From Orientallactaga sibirica (Eukaryota; Chordata; Mammalia; Rodentia; Dipodidae): 64,000 bases of DNA. A program made the position numbers and the translations under genes. Below the pieces are notes generated by a model. That model had not been told where the DNA came from and searched no databases. It saw only the letters and a list, made by a program, of their open reading frames with translations. Where the stretch lies: positions 10,513,001 to 10,577,000 of the forward strand of contig JAEOAD010000699.1 in the NCBI GenBank assembly GCA_036365145.1, given 5' to 3'. Position 1 is the stretch's first letter. Every line of letters begins with the position of its first letter. Below, one piece after another: positions 10,611-21,305 of this stretch.

Positions 10611-11486
10611 TGTCTACTTTTCCAGCTATTTTTACCCAGAGTACACGTGTCTTGACCTTCTTGATAGTCTGCAGGGTAAATAGAAGGCCTTAACTCCTGT
10701 TTTAGAATCTGAGCCATAAAGACGTGCCCTGGCTTTCACCACAAGTCAGTGTACATGTCGGAAGTGAGGTCCTTGAACTGTTTCTCTATGTTTAGGACCA
10801 TGTGGGAGAGGTTAAGGCCATCTAAGGAAGAGCCTCCCTGGGGCTCTGTAAATCTTGAATTTATGCCAGAACACAAAGAATAGCCTGATTGGGGTGTTTA
10901 GTTTCTTTAGCTAAAGTAAGTCCTCCTTTCTATCCAAGCCAAGTGGGGGAAGGAGAAGCCAGGTGGCCCAGGGTATTGGCATGCGGCCTGTCACGAAGCT
11001 CTGGGTAAGTGGGAGGTTGCTGAGCTCAAGCTCAGTGAGCAACATCCCCATGAGTTCTCTTTCCAAACATCTCATTTGAAGGCTGAGGAGAGGACAGGCT
11101 CAGGGAGCTCCCACCACCCTCTTACTGGTGTCCTCTGAGTCCACCACTGTGAATCCATTTGCAATTTCTCTACAGCTTTAGCTGTGCAGGGTTATGAAGA
11201 AACTGCTGTTAAATAGGAATTAGCGTGAGCTACTATAGTAGAGGGTATTTGATAGTCTGAGGTTATCTTACTTCTTAGTAGTAGCTAAAGGACAGGAGAG
11301 TGGCTTTATATTGAGGGCAGAATGGAAAGTTCCATAGCCCAACATAGGTCAGCAGACAGCTAAGGGAGATGGAATGCTTTGGAAGGGAATAGTGATGGCT
11401 GCATTAATATTTACGTTGTCCCATACAGTATCCTCCAGCTGCATGTTGCTAATGCATCCAGAATGACTGAAGCATGGAATGTTTTT
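10611..11486. other. Unassigned, repeat-poor sequence
   Basis: No repeat signature over nearly 900 bp. No credible exon seen. A candidate place to look for conserved noncoding DNA by alignment. Confidence 0.3.
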
Positions 11487-11503
11487 TTACTCAATTTAAT
11501 TTT

Positions 11504-11655
11504 TTTTTGTTTTGTTTTGCGAGTTAGGGTCTCGCTCTAGCTCAGGCTGACCTGGAATTCACTATGTAGTCTCAGGGTGGCCTCGAACTCTCGGCGGTCC
11601 TCCTACCTCTGCCTCCCGAGTGCTGGGATTAAAGGCGTGCGCCACCACGCCAGGC
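11504..11655 (-). repeat. Young B1 SINE with 17-bp perfect target duplication
   Basis: Antisense B1 close to the family consensus and still carrying several CpGs (CGAACTCTCGGCGG, GGCGTGCGCCACCACGCC). Flanked by a perfect 17-bp repeat TTACTCAATTTAATTTT at 11487-11503 and 11656-11672. Low decay indicates a recent insertion. Confidence 0.95.
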
Positions 11656-11672
11656 TTACTCAATTTAATTTT

Positions 11673-12002
11673 AATACTTAGATTTAAGTTTTAAAATTGA
11701 CATTCATCTCAGGTACAGTATTGGAAAACTTTTATGTAATTTCAACAACTTGGTATATGAAAGTTTTTTTCAATAGTAAATTGTATGAAAACTATAAATG
11801 GATCAAACATGTCCAATGAAAAATAAACATCTTAAATGCAATGGGCTTTAAGTGGAAACATGTACTGACTTTCAATAGTAGAGTATGGAAAAAATAATAT
11901 CCAATGTTGCTTATATTCATGTCATGCAAAATTTAATTTTATCTGTTTTTAGTTTTTATAAACTGCAATACAGATTGTAGAAAATAGGAAATTTCTTGGA
12001 TA
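11673..12002. other. Unassigned AT-rich sequence
   Basis: AT-rich; no repeat family recognised. Probably old L1 background, but I cannot support it. Confidence 0.25.
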
Positions 12003-12085
12003 TTCATCTGTTCATTTATTAAGCATTTGTTGAACACCTAGTATGTGCCAGGTATTGGGTAAGAAAAGTGGATACAAAGCTCACA
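12003..12085 (-). repeat. L2 3' end fragment
   Basis: TTCATTTATTAAGCATTTGTTGAACACC...TATGTGCCAGGTATTGGG is the antisense L2 terminus (ttcaacaaatatttattgagcacctactatgtgccagg). Confidence 0.65.
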
Positions 12086-12123
12086 AAAGCACCTTATAAA
12101 TGTGCTGAACACTGGATGGAAAA

Positions 12124-12126
<3 letters not shown>

Positions 12127-12157
<31 letters not shown>

Positions 12158-12397
12158 AATTCCATTGAAACGTCACAGTACATAAGACAAATATTAAAGT
12201 CTCTTCTTTTTCTAGGCTTTTCATGGGTTAAATTCCTAGCCCATTAATTTACAGACTTTCTAATTTTCTAATATATGTATTTAAGGTTCTTATTTTCCTA
12301 TACATACTCCCTTTACTGCATTCCACAAAAGTTGATTTGATATGTTGAGTTTTCATAACAATAGGTTTAATAATGGAGAGATCATATTCACTTAAAT

Positions 12398-12436
<39 letters not shown>

Positions 12437-12683
12437 TGTGTTTAATTCCATTGAAACGTCACAGTACATAAGACAAATATTAAAGTCTCTTCTTTTTCTA
12501 GGCTTTTCATGGGTTAAATTCCTAGCCCATTAATTTACAGACTTTCTAATTTTCTAATATATGTATTTAAGGTTCTTATTTTCCTATACATACTCCCTTT
12601 ACTGCATTCCACAAAAGTTGATTTGATATGTTGAGTTTTCATAACAATAGGTTTAATAATGGAGAGATCATATTCACTTAAAT

Positions 12684-12726
<43 letters not shown>

Positions 12727-12730
12727 TGTG
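12127..12730. repeat. Tandem duplication, period 286 bp, with GT tracts
   Basis: A 246-bp block occurs twice, at 12155-12400 and 12441-12686, identical by eye. GT dinucleotide tracts lie before, between and after (12127-12154, 12401-12440, 12687-12730). The block resembles antisense L1 ORF2-region DNA (CTGCATTCCACAAAAG...ATATGTTGAGTTTTCAT). Unequal exchange or slippage between GT tracts, or an assembly artefact, would give this structure. Confidence 0.9.
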
Positions 12731-12996
12731 GTATGTGTGCTATATGCAATGCGTATGATGCACTTGCAGGCATGTGGAGGCCAGAGGAGAACAGTGGGTA
12801 TCCTTTCTCTATAGCTTACCTGAAGTCTCTCTGAATGCAGAACTGCAGTTTTCATGAATCCCAGCAATTCTTCCATCTTTGCTTCCCATAGGACTGGGGT
12901 TACAGATGTGCATAGCTATGCCCAGCTGTTTATGTAGGGCCTGGGGAAACTCACATAGTCTCAGGCCTTCATGCTTACACAGAAAACTCTTTTGCA
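12687..12996 (-). repeat. B4-type SINE with GT tail
   Basis: Antisense B4: GT tail, then ATGTGGAGGCCAGAGGAGAAC (12770-12790), B1-like body and ID-like head ending near 12996. Its tail is the right-hand GT tract of the 286-bp duplication. Confidence 0.75.
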
Positions 12997-13158
12997 CACT
13001 TTTTCTCTTTTGCAGAAGAGATAACTAGTTACTTACACATGTCTTTCTCTGTTAGAGCTGGTTGGTGTGGACTTTCCCAAATGCAGTATAACTTCTATTT
13101 CAATACATTTTATTTATAATCCTTGAAATGAAATAATGACAATAGCCAGGCCCTGTAC

Positions 13159-13268
13159 AATTTTTCATTTTGAAGTAAGGTCTCTCTATGAAGTCCAGGC
13201 TGTCCTCAAATTCATGATCTTCCTGCCTCTGTGTGTGGTGTCACAGGAATGTGCCACCATGCTGGGCT
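13159..13268 (-). repeat. Old B1-like SINE
   Basis: Antisense B1-like monomer with TGAAGTAAGGTCTCTCTATG, AAGTCCAGGCTGTCC and GTGCCACCATGCTGGGCTCC. Diverged. Confidence 0.7.
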
Positions 13269-13408
13269 CCATATGAATCACTCTTAATGCTGCAGAAGAT
13301 TAGGTCAGATGGAAAGATAGTTTCCTGTTCCTACAGGAAACTGATAAAACAATAATTTAAAAAGTTAGACTGCTTTGTAGACTGTTAGAAAATAATCACG
13401 AGCACCAG

Positions 13409-13478
13409 TAGTGGCTGCAGTGGGGCTCAGTGATAGAGTATATACTTCACATGTGTCCACCCCCTAGCACCCCAAAGT
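13409..13478 (+). repeat. ID-like SINE fragment
   Basis: GGGGCTCAGTGATAGAGTAT followed by CCCTAGCACCCC fits a decayed sense ID head. Confidence 0.5.
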
Positions 13479-14192
13479 AGATAAGATGGATAGTGTTAAT
13501 CTCTCACTGTAGCAGGGAATGACCTTCAACCTCTTCCACAATACATTCCTAAGGACAGACTCAGAGACACATATGAGAGTGAGAGAGGAATGGAGTACAA
13601 CTCACTACCTGTCAATCAAGCAACAACTACTCAGTGCACATCTAGGACATGAACACAGGTCTGGTACTGCGAAGGATGGGCAGATGTTAATGGTGGGAAG
13701 AATAACTGATTACCAGAATCCCTCCATAAACTATTTATTTTTCCCACTAGTCCTGTAAGATCATTAGTGTCCTTGAAGCAGTTCAACCAATTTACCATAG
13801 ACATAGAGCCACCAAAGGGCTAAGCTGAGTGCTTTGCCCATCTCAGTCCCAAGCCCAAAATACTTCGCTATCCTCAGGAATGTGGTCTGAGTTCTCACAA
13901 AGCCTCACATCTGGGAGGAGATAAAGCACAAGCAGACAAACAGTGAAGTCATAATCCAAGCCGTGTTCAGAGTGGGTAGACGTGGGCCGAGAAGGCTTTG
14001 TGGAGAAGGAGAAGTCAGGGAAGGTGGGGGGGGGGAGCCTTGCACATGGAATGGCCGCTCAGGAAGGTCTCCATTCTGATGGTTTGGTTGGGTCCAAATG
14101 GATCCAACATCCAGCATTTATTTCCTCCTCACCTGTTTCACTGTGCCAGTCTGTTTCCTCATCACTTCCATTTATTTGAAGGTGAAGATGTT
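13479..14192. other. Unassigned sequence
   Basis: Unique-looking DNA with a G run near 14025-14034. Short open frames on both strands lack recognisable domains. Confidence 0.3.
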
Positions 14193-14240
14193 TTGCCTGA
14201 GTGCTAAGTATGCACTCTACTACTGAGCTACACTCCCCCC
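14193..14240 (-). repeat. ID-like SINE fragment
   Basis: GAGTGCTAAGTATGCACTC, then CTACTGAGCTACACTCCCCCC, is the antisense ID head. Confidence 0.6.
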
Positions 14241-14570
14241 TTTTAACTTAAGAACACAGTTTGTATGGATACACCATGTGTTCGTGCCATCTTTTCCCTC
14301 ATCCCTGCCCCCATTCTGCAGGGGGGCCCTCCTCAATGGGGTTGCTGGTATTCCCCATGGGGTTGTGTGTTATGCATTGTGGGAGCAGCAGTCAGTTACT
14401 GGGGGAGGCAATGCCTCAGAGCATGATGTCCCAATCTGGGGCTCTTACAATCTTTCCATTCCCTCTTCCACAAAATTCCCTGAGCCTTGATGGGCGTGTT
14501 TTAAGTCTACTTCAGTGGTGAGTTATTAGGAGGCTCTGGATCCCTGCTTTGGTATGTGGTGGTATCCTTC
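14241..14570 (-). repeat. L1 3' UTR fragment
   Basis: Antisense fragment of the L1 3' UTR family also seen at 5818-6160. The CTCCTCAATGGGGTTGCTGG block (14330 onward) and AGTCTACTTCAGTGGTGAG are recognisable. The apparent open frames at 14261-14521 fall inside it and are not genes. Confidence 0.65.
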
Positions 14571-15469
14571 ACCTGGCCTGATTGTCAGGCTCACCATGGA
14601 AGCAGCCCTCTTACTCATGTCCCCATTTTCTCTGTGGTTTTGCCTGGGCCTTGACTAAGATGCAAGGAACGCTAAAGTGCAGAAATGTGGTGTTCTTTTT
14701 AATGAGACCCTTCCTATGCACCAAGATTGTGCTTCCAGTGTAGGACAGTAGGAGGCTGGAGTTAGGAGAGGTCTCCTTGTCTAAGCAGGGATGTGACAGC
14801 CAATGTGGAATTAGGGTGGGGTAAGGATATCTATGAAGACCAGGGATCTTGATCAGCATTTCTAGAATACTAAGAAAGTGGGTGGATTGCTAGAAAAGAG
14901 GTCAGTATCAGGCACCTTTGAAGTAAAGGGGCAAGAAGGGCAGAGAGACGGGCATTGGATGGTGAGGTGGAAGAACCTGTCTGAGCCATCATCGCCTGCT
15001 CCTATCTCACAGGCAGTGTGGGGAGACACAAGACAGTGAGTCAGCAGAACTCTGCTCAATTCCCAGTCTTACTCCCACTTGGTCACCTGCTCTTCGGTCA
15101 AATCATATCACCACGTCAGCCCTGGAATTCCCAAGGAAGGGGAAGTGGTACATGCCCAACCAAGTTCCTGCCAGGCACAGACACTCACATGCCTGCAGAC
15201 CTCAGGTGAAGGGCCATTGGTGGGATCTTGTTCCTCTTCTTTTTCCCAGCAGTTGTCACGATGGAAACTGTGAGGACACAATTGCTGGAATTGTAAAACC
15301 ACATGCCACATGCCAATTTGCCTCTGAACTCCAGTGGAACACAGAGTCACACATATGTCCACAAGAAATACATCCTAGCTATTTTACTTGTACCTGTAAC
15401 TGCAATGTATTTTAACTATTAAAAAAAGATTTAAATAAGATTATTTCATCCAAAATCTACCACCCAGAT
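14571..15469. other. Unassigned sequence
   Basis: May contain more of the L1 3' UTR leftwards of its recognisable block, but I cannot support that. Overlapping frames on both strands are uninformative. Confidence 0.3.
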
Positions 15470-15587
15470 CTAACTGTGGAAAACATATTGGTGAATACCT
15501 TTGGATAAGCATGTCTTCCTTTTTCATAATATATATTTTCTCAAGTTTCTTTGGGTAAGATATACCACATTTATTTATCCATAAAAA
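15470..15587 (-). repeat. Old L1 (L1M-type) fragment, left part
   Basis: Sequence from CTGTGGAAAACATATTGGTG through AAGCATGTCTTCC matches the antisense 'cattttggtgtatatccttccagtc' region of L1M elements. It continues after the B1 insertion at 15762. Confidence 0.45.
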
Positions 15588-15600
15588 CAATAAGACTGGG

Positions 15601-15748
15601 CCAGATGAGATGGCACACACCTTTAATCCCAGCATTCAGGAGGAAAAGATAGGAGGATCGCTGTTTGGAGGCCAGCCTGAGACTACAAAATGAATTTCAG
15701 GTCAACCTGGGCTACAGTGAGACCCTACCTAGAAAAAACAAACAAAAC
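15601..15748 (+). repeat. B1 SINE with 13-bp target duplication
   Basis: Sense B1: CACACACCTTTAATCCCAGC, GAGACTACAAAATGAATTTC, tail AAACAAACAAAACC. Perfect direct repeat CAATAAGACTGGG at 15588-15600 and 15749-15761. Confidence 0.95.
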
Positions 15749-15761
15749 CAATAAGACTGGG

Positions 15762-15870
15762 ATCCTATTATACATGAGGCTCTATCTTCTGCTTTTCCCA
15801 TAATTGAAAATATGTGATAAAATTTCTATATCCTACGAAAATTATTTTACAAGGAAATAGCTAATGGTTG
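15762..15870 (-). repeat. Old L1 (L1M-type) fragment, right part
   Basis: ATCCTATTATACATGAGGC...CTTTTCCCATAATTG resembles the antisense 'gatcatactatacatactg...' block of L1M. It is probably contiguous with 15470-15587 before the B1 inserted. Confidence 0.45.
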
Positions 15871-16009
15871 CACATTCTCTTTTTGTTGACCAGGTGCTCA
15901 TCCTGCTGAGCCACTCCCCGCCCCACCCCCATTCTCACTCTGCCTGTTTATAAGGCTGTCCCCTGGGCAGGGAAGGGCCTAAGGGAAAAAAATGAGAACC
16001 TTTTATATC

Positions 16010-16175
16010 TGGACTCTGTTTTAGTCAATTTCTTGTTGCTATACCAAAAAAGCTAAAAGCAAGTAAGTAAGTTCAAGAGCATGGCTTCTACCCCTTCTCA
16101 GCAACCGGAGAGGGCCTTCCTGCCATATCATAACGTGGTAGAGAGTTTCACAGGGACAGAGCCAGTGGTACTACC
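16010..16175 (-). mobile_element. MaLR LTR fragment
   Basis: CTGTTTTAGTCAATTTCTTG, then TTGCTATACCAAAAAAG, is the antisense 3' terminus of a MaLR LTR. The rest is decayed. Confidence 0.45.
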
Positions 16176-16303
16176 TCTGATATTTCTTCCTTTTCTTCTC
16201 TGGTCTCCGTGTCCAGATGCTGTATTGACATGTATAAACACACATGCGCACGCACATCATATTTCATCACACTAACACACATGCAAAAAAAATGTCATGT
16301 ATG

Positions 16304-16470
16304 GCCAGGCGTGGTGGCACACACTTTAAATCCCAGCATTTAGGAGGCAGAGGTAGGAGGATCACTGTGAGTTCGAGGCCAGCCTGGGACTACAGAGTAA
16401 GTTCCAGATCAACATTGGCTAGAGGGAGACCCAACCTTGAAAAAACAAACAAACAAAACAAATAAAAAAC
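16304..16470 (+). repeat. B1 SINE, first of a tandem pair
   Basis: Sense B1 with an AAACAAACAAACAAAAC tail running straight into the next B1. The outer imperfect repeat GTCATGTATG/GTCAAGTATG (16294-16303, 16624-16633) encloses the pair. Confidence 0.92.
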
Positions 16471-16623
16471 AGCCGGGTATGGTGGTACACGCCTTTCGTC
16501 CCAGCACTTGGGAGACAGAGGTAGGAGGGTTACTGTGAGTTCGAGGCCAGCCTGAGACTACATAGTGAATTCCAGGTCAGCCTGGGTTCTAGTGGGATGC
16601 AAAAAAAAAAAAAAAAAAAAAGA
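16471..16623 (+). repeat. B1 SINE, second of a tandem pair
   Basis: Sense B1 from AGCCGGGTATGGTGG to a run of about 21 A's. It has no separate duplication from its upstream partner. Confidence 0.92.
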
Positions 16624-16633
16624 GTCAAGTATG

Positions 16634-17645
16634 AATGATAAATATACCATCTCTAACTAGTGCCCAAGGTATACTGCTTTTGAATGAGGTTATTTTCATT
16701 CAACAAACAGTTAATTTACTGAGTTTTCAGAAGTATAAGATAATACAGTTACTCATTGCATTTCCCTGGGCTAAGCCAGTGTTCCAGGCCTACTGCTCCA
16801 TCACAGAAGCAATAAGGTCTGAGCATGAGTGGATAGACAATAAAGATGAAAAAGCACTCTATTACTTAGCATATGTGTATGAGACACATGCCAACACTGA
16901 CCACACAAGTTTCATCACAGGATAGACTTTGGGCCACACTGCTGGGTTTGAATACACTTTCCAAAACATATAGCTCTGCACAACCCATCCAGTCTCATTA
17001 AGCCCCCAAGGGGATAGTGATAGGGGTATCCAAGGTATGAATGGCAAATGTGCATAAGCCCTAGTGGGGTGTTTGGTATGCAATTAACATAGCTCAGCAA
17101 AGTCCTTAGGCTTCCTAGAGTGAAACATTGAGACCAGGTGAGAGGACAGGAAACACTGTTCAGGAAAGGAAGGTCTCAATCTTTGGGAAGGCTCTAATGA
17201 CACAGATGACAGGTTGGGTTGCAAAGGAATGTCAGAGTCTGTGCCAGTGAATGGAGGTTGAGTTGTGTGAGAATGGTCAGAGCAAAGTCAAATGGCAGAG
17301 ACTGTATTTGCCTCATACTCTGAGTCTTGTGGAGCAGTGGGCAGGATTCAAGTCAGGAAATCAGGAAATGGTTGGCTCAAGAGACTGGATCTAGTTTGGT
17401 AAGAAGTGAGGAGATGCCAAAGGCAAAGGCTTCCCAGAGTGATGTCTTGGATGTGAGCTCACAGGCAGATGGAAGGGGGTGTAGGTGGGTCACAGGAGGA
17501 TGTTACGGAAACTTAAGCTGGTGGAGGGGGCAGTGGAGGAATGGAAGGTAGTGTGAGGAGGGGATAATACAGAGGAGCCAAGTTGGCTTAATGAGTACCT
17601 CAACAGAAGGGTCCTCACTGGATTTCCTGCTCTGTTGTCATTTAA
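16634..17645. other. Unassigned sequence
   Basis: About 1 kb with no recognised repeat. The purine-rich part near 17430-17580 could be old L2. The frame at 16635-16925 has no recognisable domain. Confidence 0.3.
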
Positions 17646-17765
17646 GTTCTAAAGAGCTTTGAATAAGAAGCTTGCAAAGCCTGTAAGCCTGGGTTCAATT
17701 CCCCAGTCACCCAAGAGATCCTGGCACCCCCCCCCAACACTTAAATAATAAATATTTTTTTAAAT
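17646..17765 (+). repeat. Truncated tRNA-derived SINE
   Basis: CTTGCAAAGCCTG...GGGTTCAATTCCCCAGTCACCC is the B-box part of the tRNA-SINE, followed by a C run and an AATAATAAATATTTTTTT tail. Head and centre are missing. Confidence 0.65.
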
Positions 17766-18150
17766 CTCATAAATGATATAGCCAGTCTTAGAAGGAGATT
17801 GAAAAGGTATTTAGTCATGGAGTGGGTCAGAGAAATGAGAAGCTGAAATAGTTGTGAGGAATGACCAAAAAGAAGATGAGAAGTAGACATCATGTGTGAA
17901 TTGCCAGCCTTCACTGGGAGATATTGGATAATACTTTGGAAATTTGGCATGAACTCTTAATTAAGAATTTGGAGCTACAGTTTTGTGTGAAACTGATATA
18001 ATCAAATTAGCCTTATTCAAACACTTCTGGATGTTTTCATTTTGTTTTAATGAGATATATTACTTTTGCAATTAAAAACACAGCTAAAGAAATAATTTAT
18101 TTGAATTATACTATATGAACTTTGAGACTGGATATAGTAAAGAAAAGTTT
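17766..18150. other. Unassigned AT-rich sequence
   Basis: No repeat or gene recognised. Confidence 0.25.
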
Positions 18151-18162
18151 AAAAGGGCCAAG

Positions 18163-18412
18163 GAGCTGGAGAGATTGCTAAGTGGTTAAGGTGCCCATTT
18201 GCAAAGCCTTACAAACTGGGTTCAATTCCCCAGTACCCATATAAAGCCAGATGCACAGTGGCACATGCATCTGGAGTTTGTTAGCAAGGCCCTGGCACAA
18301 CCATTCTTTCTCTCTCTGTTTTCTCTCTGTGTCCTTCTTTTTCTCTCTCTGTTTTCTCTCTGTGTTCTCAATCTCTATCTGCTTGCAAACAAATAAATAA
18401 ATAAAAATATTT
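18163..18412 (+). repeat. tRNA-derived SINE, first of a tandem pair
   Basis: Sense copy with a duplicated CT segment (TTCTCTCTGTGT units near 18310-18367) and tail AAATAAATAAATAAAAATATTT joined directly to the next SINE. Imperfect flanking repeat GGGCCAAGGA/GAGCCAAGAA (near 18155 and 18619) encloses both. Confidence 0.92.
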
Positions 18413-18613
18413 GGGGTTGGAGAGATGGCCTGCAAAGCCAAAAGATCCCACTTTGATTCTCCAGGACCCATGTAAGCCAGATGCCCAAGGGGGCATATGC
18501 ATCTGGAGTTCGTTTGCAGTGGCTGGATGGATGCCCTGGCATGCCCATTCTTTCTCTTCCTCTCTCTCTCTGCCTCTTTCTCAAATAAATAAAATATATT
18601 AAAAATATTTTCT
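18413..18613 (+). repeat. tRNA-derived SINE, second of a tandem pair
   Basis: Sense copy from GGGGTTGGAGAGATGG with about 25 bases deleted from the head (A box to TGCAAAGCC), an otherwise full body, and tail AAATAAATAAAATATATT. Confidence 0.9.
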
Positions 18614-18639
18614 AAAAAGAGCCAAGAACTGAATCTGGA

Positions 18640-18922
18640 ATACCAGTTATGAACTAAATTGTGTCATTCTCCTTACACAGATGTATATGTTGAAGTCTTA
18701 ATAACCCATATTCGGAATGTGATTATCTTTGGAGAGACTTTACAAAGGTGACTAAATTAAATTGAGGTCATTAGATGGTCCTAACCTAATATGACTAATT
18801 TCCTTATAAGAAGAGATGGCTAGAAAACACACACACATGAGCATGTAAAGTCACATGGAGAAGCTGGTCATCTATAAGCTAACAAGAAAGACCTCAGAAG
18901 AAACCCATGGCCTTGGCTTCAT
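18640..18922 (+). mobile_element. MLT1-type LTR, left part
   Basis: Sense MLT1: GTTGAAGTCTTAATAACCC, GATTATCTTTGGAGAG, TTAAATTGAGGTCATTAG and CCTTATAAGAAGAGATGG are in family order. It is interrupted by another LTR and resumes at 19592. Confidence 0.75.
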
Positions 18923-18924
18923 CA

Positions 18925-19591
18925 TCATGGATATGATTTCGATGTGTCCCCTAAAGGTTCATGTGCTGAAAGTTTAGTCTGCAGTGTGGCAGTGTTGAGG
19001 TGGTGGAAATATTAAGTGGTGGGGCCTGCTGGGAGGTGCTGGTTGTGCCATCTATGGAAGGGATTAATGTGGTTCTTGTGGAAACCTGGTCAGTTCCTTA
19101 GAGATTAATTTATTATAAAAAGATAGAGGGCTGGAGAGATGGCTTAGCAATTAAGGTGCCTGCCTGCTAAGCTTAAGAATGCTTGTTCGAATCTCCAGGT
19201 CCCACGTTTAGCCAGCAGCAAAAGTGATGCAATGTTGCACATGCGCACAAGGGGGTACATGAGTCTGGAGTTCGTTCATAGCAGCTGAAAAGGCCCTGGT
19301 GTGCCCATTCTCTCTCTGCCTCTTCCTCTCTCTCTGTGTCTGTCTCTCTCAAATAAAATTTAAATAAATAAATAAATAATAAAAAGATAGAGCTTGGTTT
19401 CTGAATCTTGCCATGTGATCTCCTCTGTCTGTGCTTCTACTACAGTGATCTTATTTACCATGAGGCCCTCACAGAGCTGAGCAGAAGCAGAAGCCAGGCC
19501 ATGCTTTTGGATGTACAGAAGTCTCAGCTAAATAAACCTGTTTATTATCAGGCAGTTTGTTATAACAATAGAAAGTAGAACAATACACCCA
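18925..19591 (+). mobile_element. MaLR (MST-like) solo LTR inside MLT1
   Basis: Sense LTR from GATATGATTTCGATGTGTCCCC through GCTAAATAAACCTGTTTATT (AATAAA near 19531) to a GAACAATACA end. It lies between the halves of an MLT1 LTR and is itself broken by a tRNA-SINE at 19129-19378. Confidence 0.75.
19129..19378 (+). repeat. tRNA-derived SINE (subfamily II) with 14-bp target duplication
   Basis: Sense copy: GGCTGGAGAGATGGCTTAGC head, B-box TTCGAATCTCC, and subfamily-II centre (GTTTAGCCAGCAGC...TGCAATGTTGCACATGCG). Perfect repeat ATAAAAAGATAGAG at 19115-19128 and 19379-19392 lies in LTR sequence. Confidence 0.95.
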
Positions 19592-19705
19592 CCTTGCTGA
19601 CACCTTGATCTTAGCTTCTAGCTTCCAGAATTGGAAGAACATAAATGACTTAAGCTTTCCAGCCTGTGATACCTCATCACGTCAGACCTAGAAGACTAAC
19701 ATGAT
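19592..19705 (+). mobile_element. MLT1-type LTR, right part
   Basis: CTTGCTGACACCTTGATCTTAGC...TTCCAGAATTGG is the conserved MLT1 3' region (ctgccgacaccttgatctcggacttctagcctccagaactg), completing the element at 18640. Confidence 0.75.
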
Positions 19706-19789
19706 CATCTTCCTTTAGAAGAACAGGAAGAGGTAGAAAAGTCTTTAGAGAAAGCACAGAAGTGGTTGAGTAGGGGGAAGGGGAGGGGG

Positions 19790-20000
19790 AAGCAGGAAGT
19801 GCAGTCACCAAAGCAAAGAGCATCTCAAAATCGGGGAGTAGTCACCAGTATCAATTGTAAGGAGGAGGGCCAGTGAGAACACAGGCTTCCAGAAAGTTGT
19901 TGGGCTATAAATCGGGAAGTTGTTGGTGACCTTTGAGAGGATGATTCCACTGGTGAAGTAGGGGAAATCCAGGTGCATTGGGTTAGGGAGGTGGGCACAA
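19790..20000 (+). repeat. L2 fragment
   Basis: GGGGAGTAGTCACCAGTATCAATTG...GTTGGTGACCTTTGAGAGGATG...GTGAAGTAGG follows the L2 3' region order (gtggtcaacagtgtcaaatgc...ggtcattggtgacctttgagagagc). Decayed. Confidence 0.6.
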
Positions 20001-21305
20001 CATGACCATCTAGGTACAGTCATTCCTTACATTCAAGAAATTTCCACATGAAGGTTAGGAACAAGATGGGACAGAAATGTCTGGGCAAGGCAAACTGAGG
20101 GAGAACATTTTAGAGTGGTAGAATTCCTGAGTAATCCCAGCAAAGTTTGCAGTGCCTAACCTATATGTGTTAAAAGAGAAAAAAGGGCCAGGCCATGAAG
20201 CTCAGGGGGATAGCCAAACCACAATACTCCTTAGGTGCTCCATCTAGAGGCAGAAGAAAGGGAACCTGTGCTTGCTTCTCATTCTGGTCAGAAAGCCTTC
20301 GGTCCTGGAATTGACTGCAGTGTTTAGTTCCACCTCGCTTGCTCTGATCACTACCCTAGCTGAATTTAGATGGGTGCAGACTGTGTCCCAGCTCCTAGCA
20401 TGGGGTACCTGTCTGTGCCTATTACTCAAGGGCTTCTCGACTTGCAGGGCTGAGGTCAGTCTGTTTTGAGTTCAGCAATGAGACTAAACCACAGACCTTT
20501 GAGGTCAGAGATCCTGAGTGTTTCAAGGGGACTCAGAGCTACTTCCTGCTCATCCCACTCTTCAGCAAAACTGTAGGGTTCTTCCTGTTCTGGTCCTCCT
20601 GGGCCCAGTCTCCAGGCAATTGCTTTGTTTTCTTGGGCAATGGTTGCTGAAATTCTGGGCTGCCTCAGATCTAGGACTCTGTTTCCTTTGGCTGGTGGTT
20701 TTCAAGCTTTCAAAGAAATAGCTAAACCCATCTTTTAAATAACACATGACAAAATTCCCTAAAATACCAAATGGTAAACAGTGCATTTTACACATATATT
20801 TCCATTATAACCTCCAACTTATTACATCCACACAGCATAGATCCCAGCAATGGGAACTTCAGGCTGTTTCATAAATGGAAAATGTAGAAAGGGGGGTTAT
20901 GGGAAACCATAACGGTCTGAAGCCAGCCTCAGGGTTCAGTTGTTTCTTCAGTGTGCTTTGGTCACATTGTCATGAGAAATTCTTCCTTCACACAGAAACA
21001 AGACTATAAACTATCATAGTTAAAAAAAAAAAAAAAAACAGCTTTGCAATCTTGAAATATTCTTTAAGTAATCAGCAAATGCTAGGAAAATATTTATTTA
21101 GAAGTCTTTACAAAAATGACTTAGTTTTCAACACACTTAGCTTGTTGATTTGCAGTGTGTATATATTTGTAAATGACACATTTGAATCCATTATACTCTA
21201 GTATGCAAAATAATTTAGCAATCTTTTAAAGCTGAGATTTGAATCAAATATTTGTATGGTGTTCTTGAGGAATGTGGATGAGACTACTACATAAAAACAT
21301 CACCT
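20001..21305. other. Unassigned sequence
   Basis: 1.3 kb without a recognisable repeat, apart from an A run at 21021-21037. Frames at 20272-20795 are unremarkable on both strands. Confidence 0.3.
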
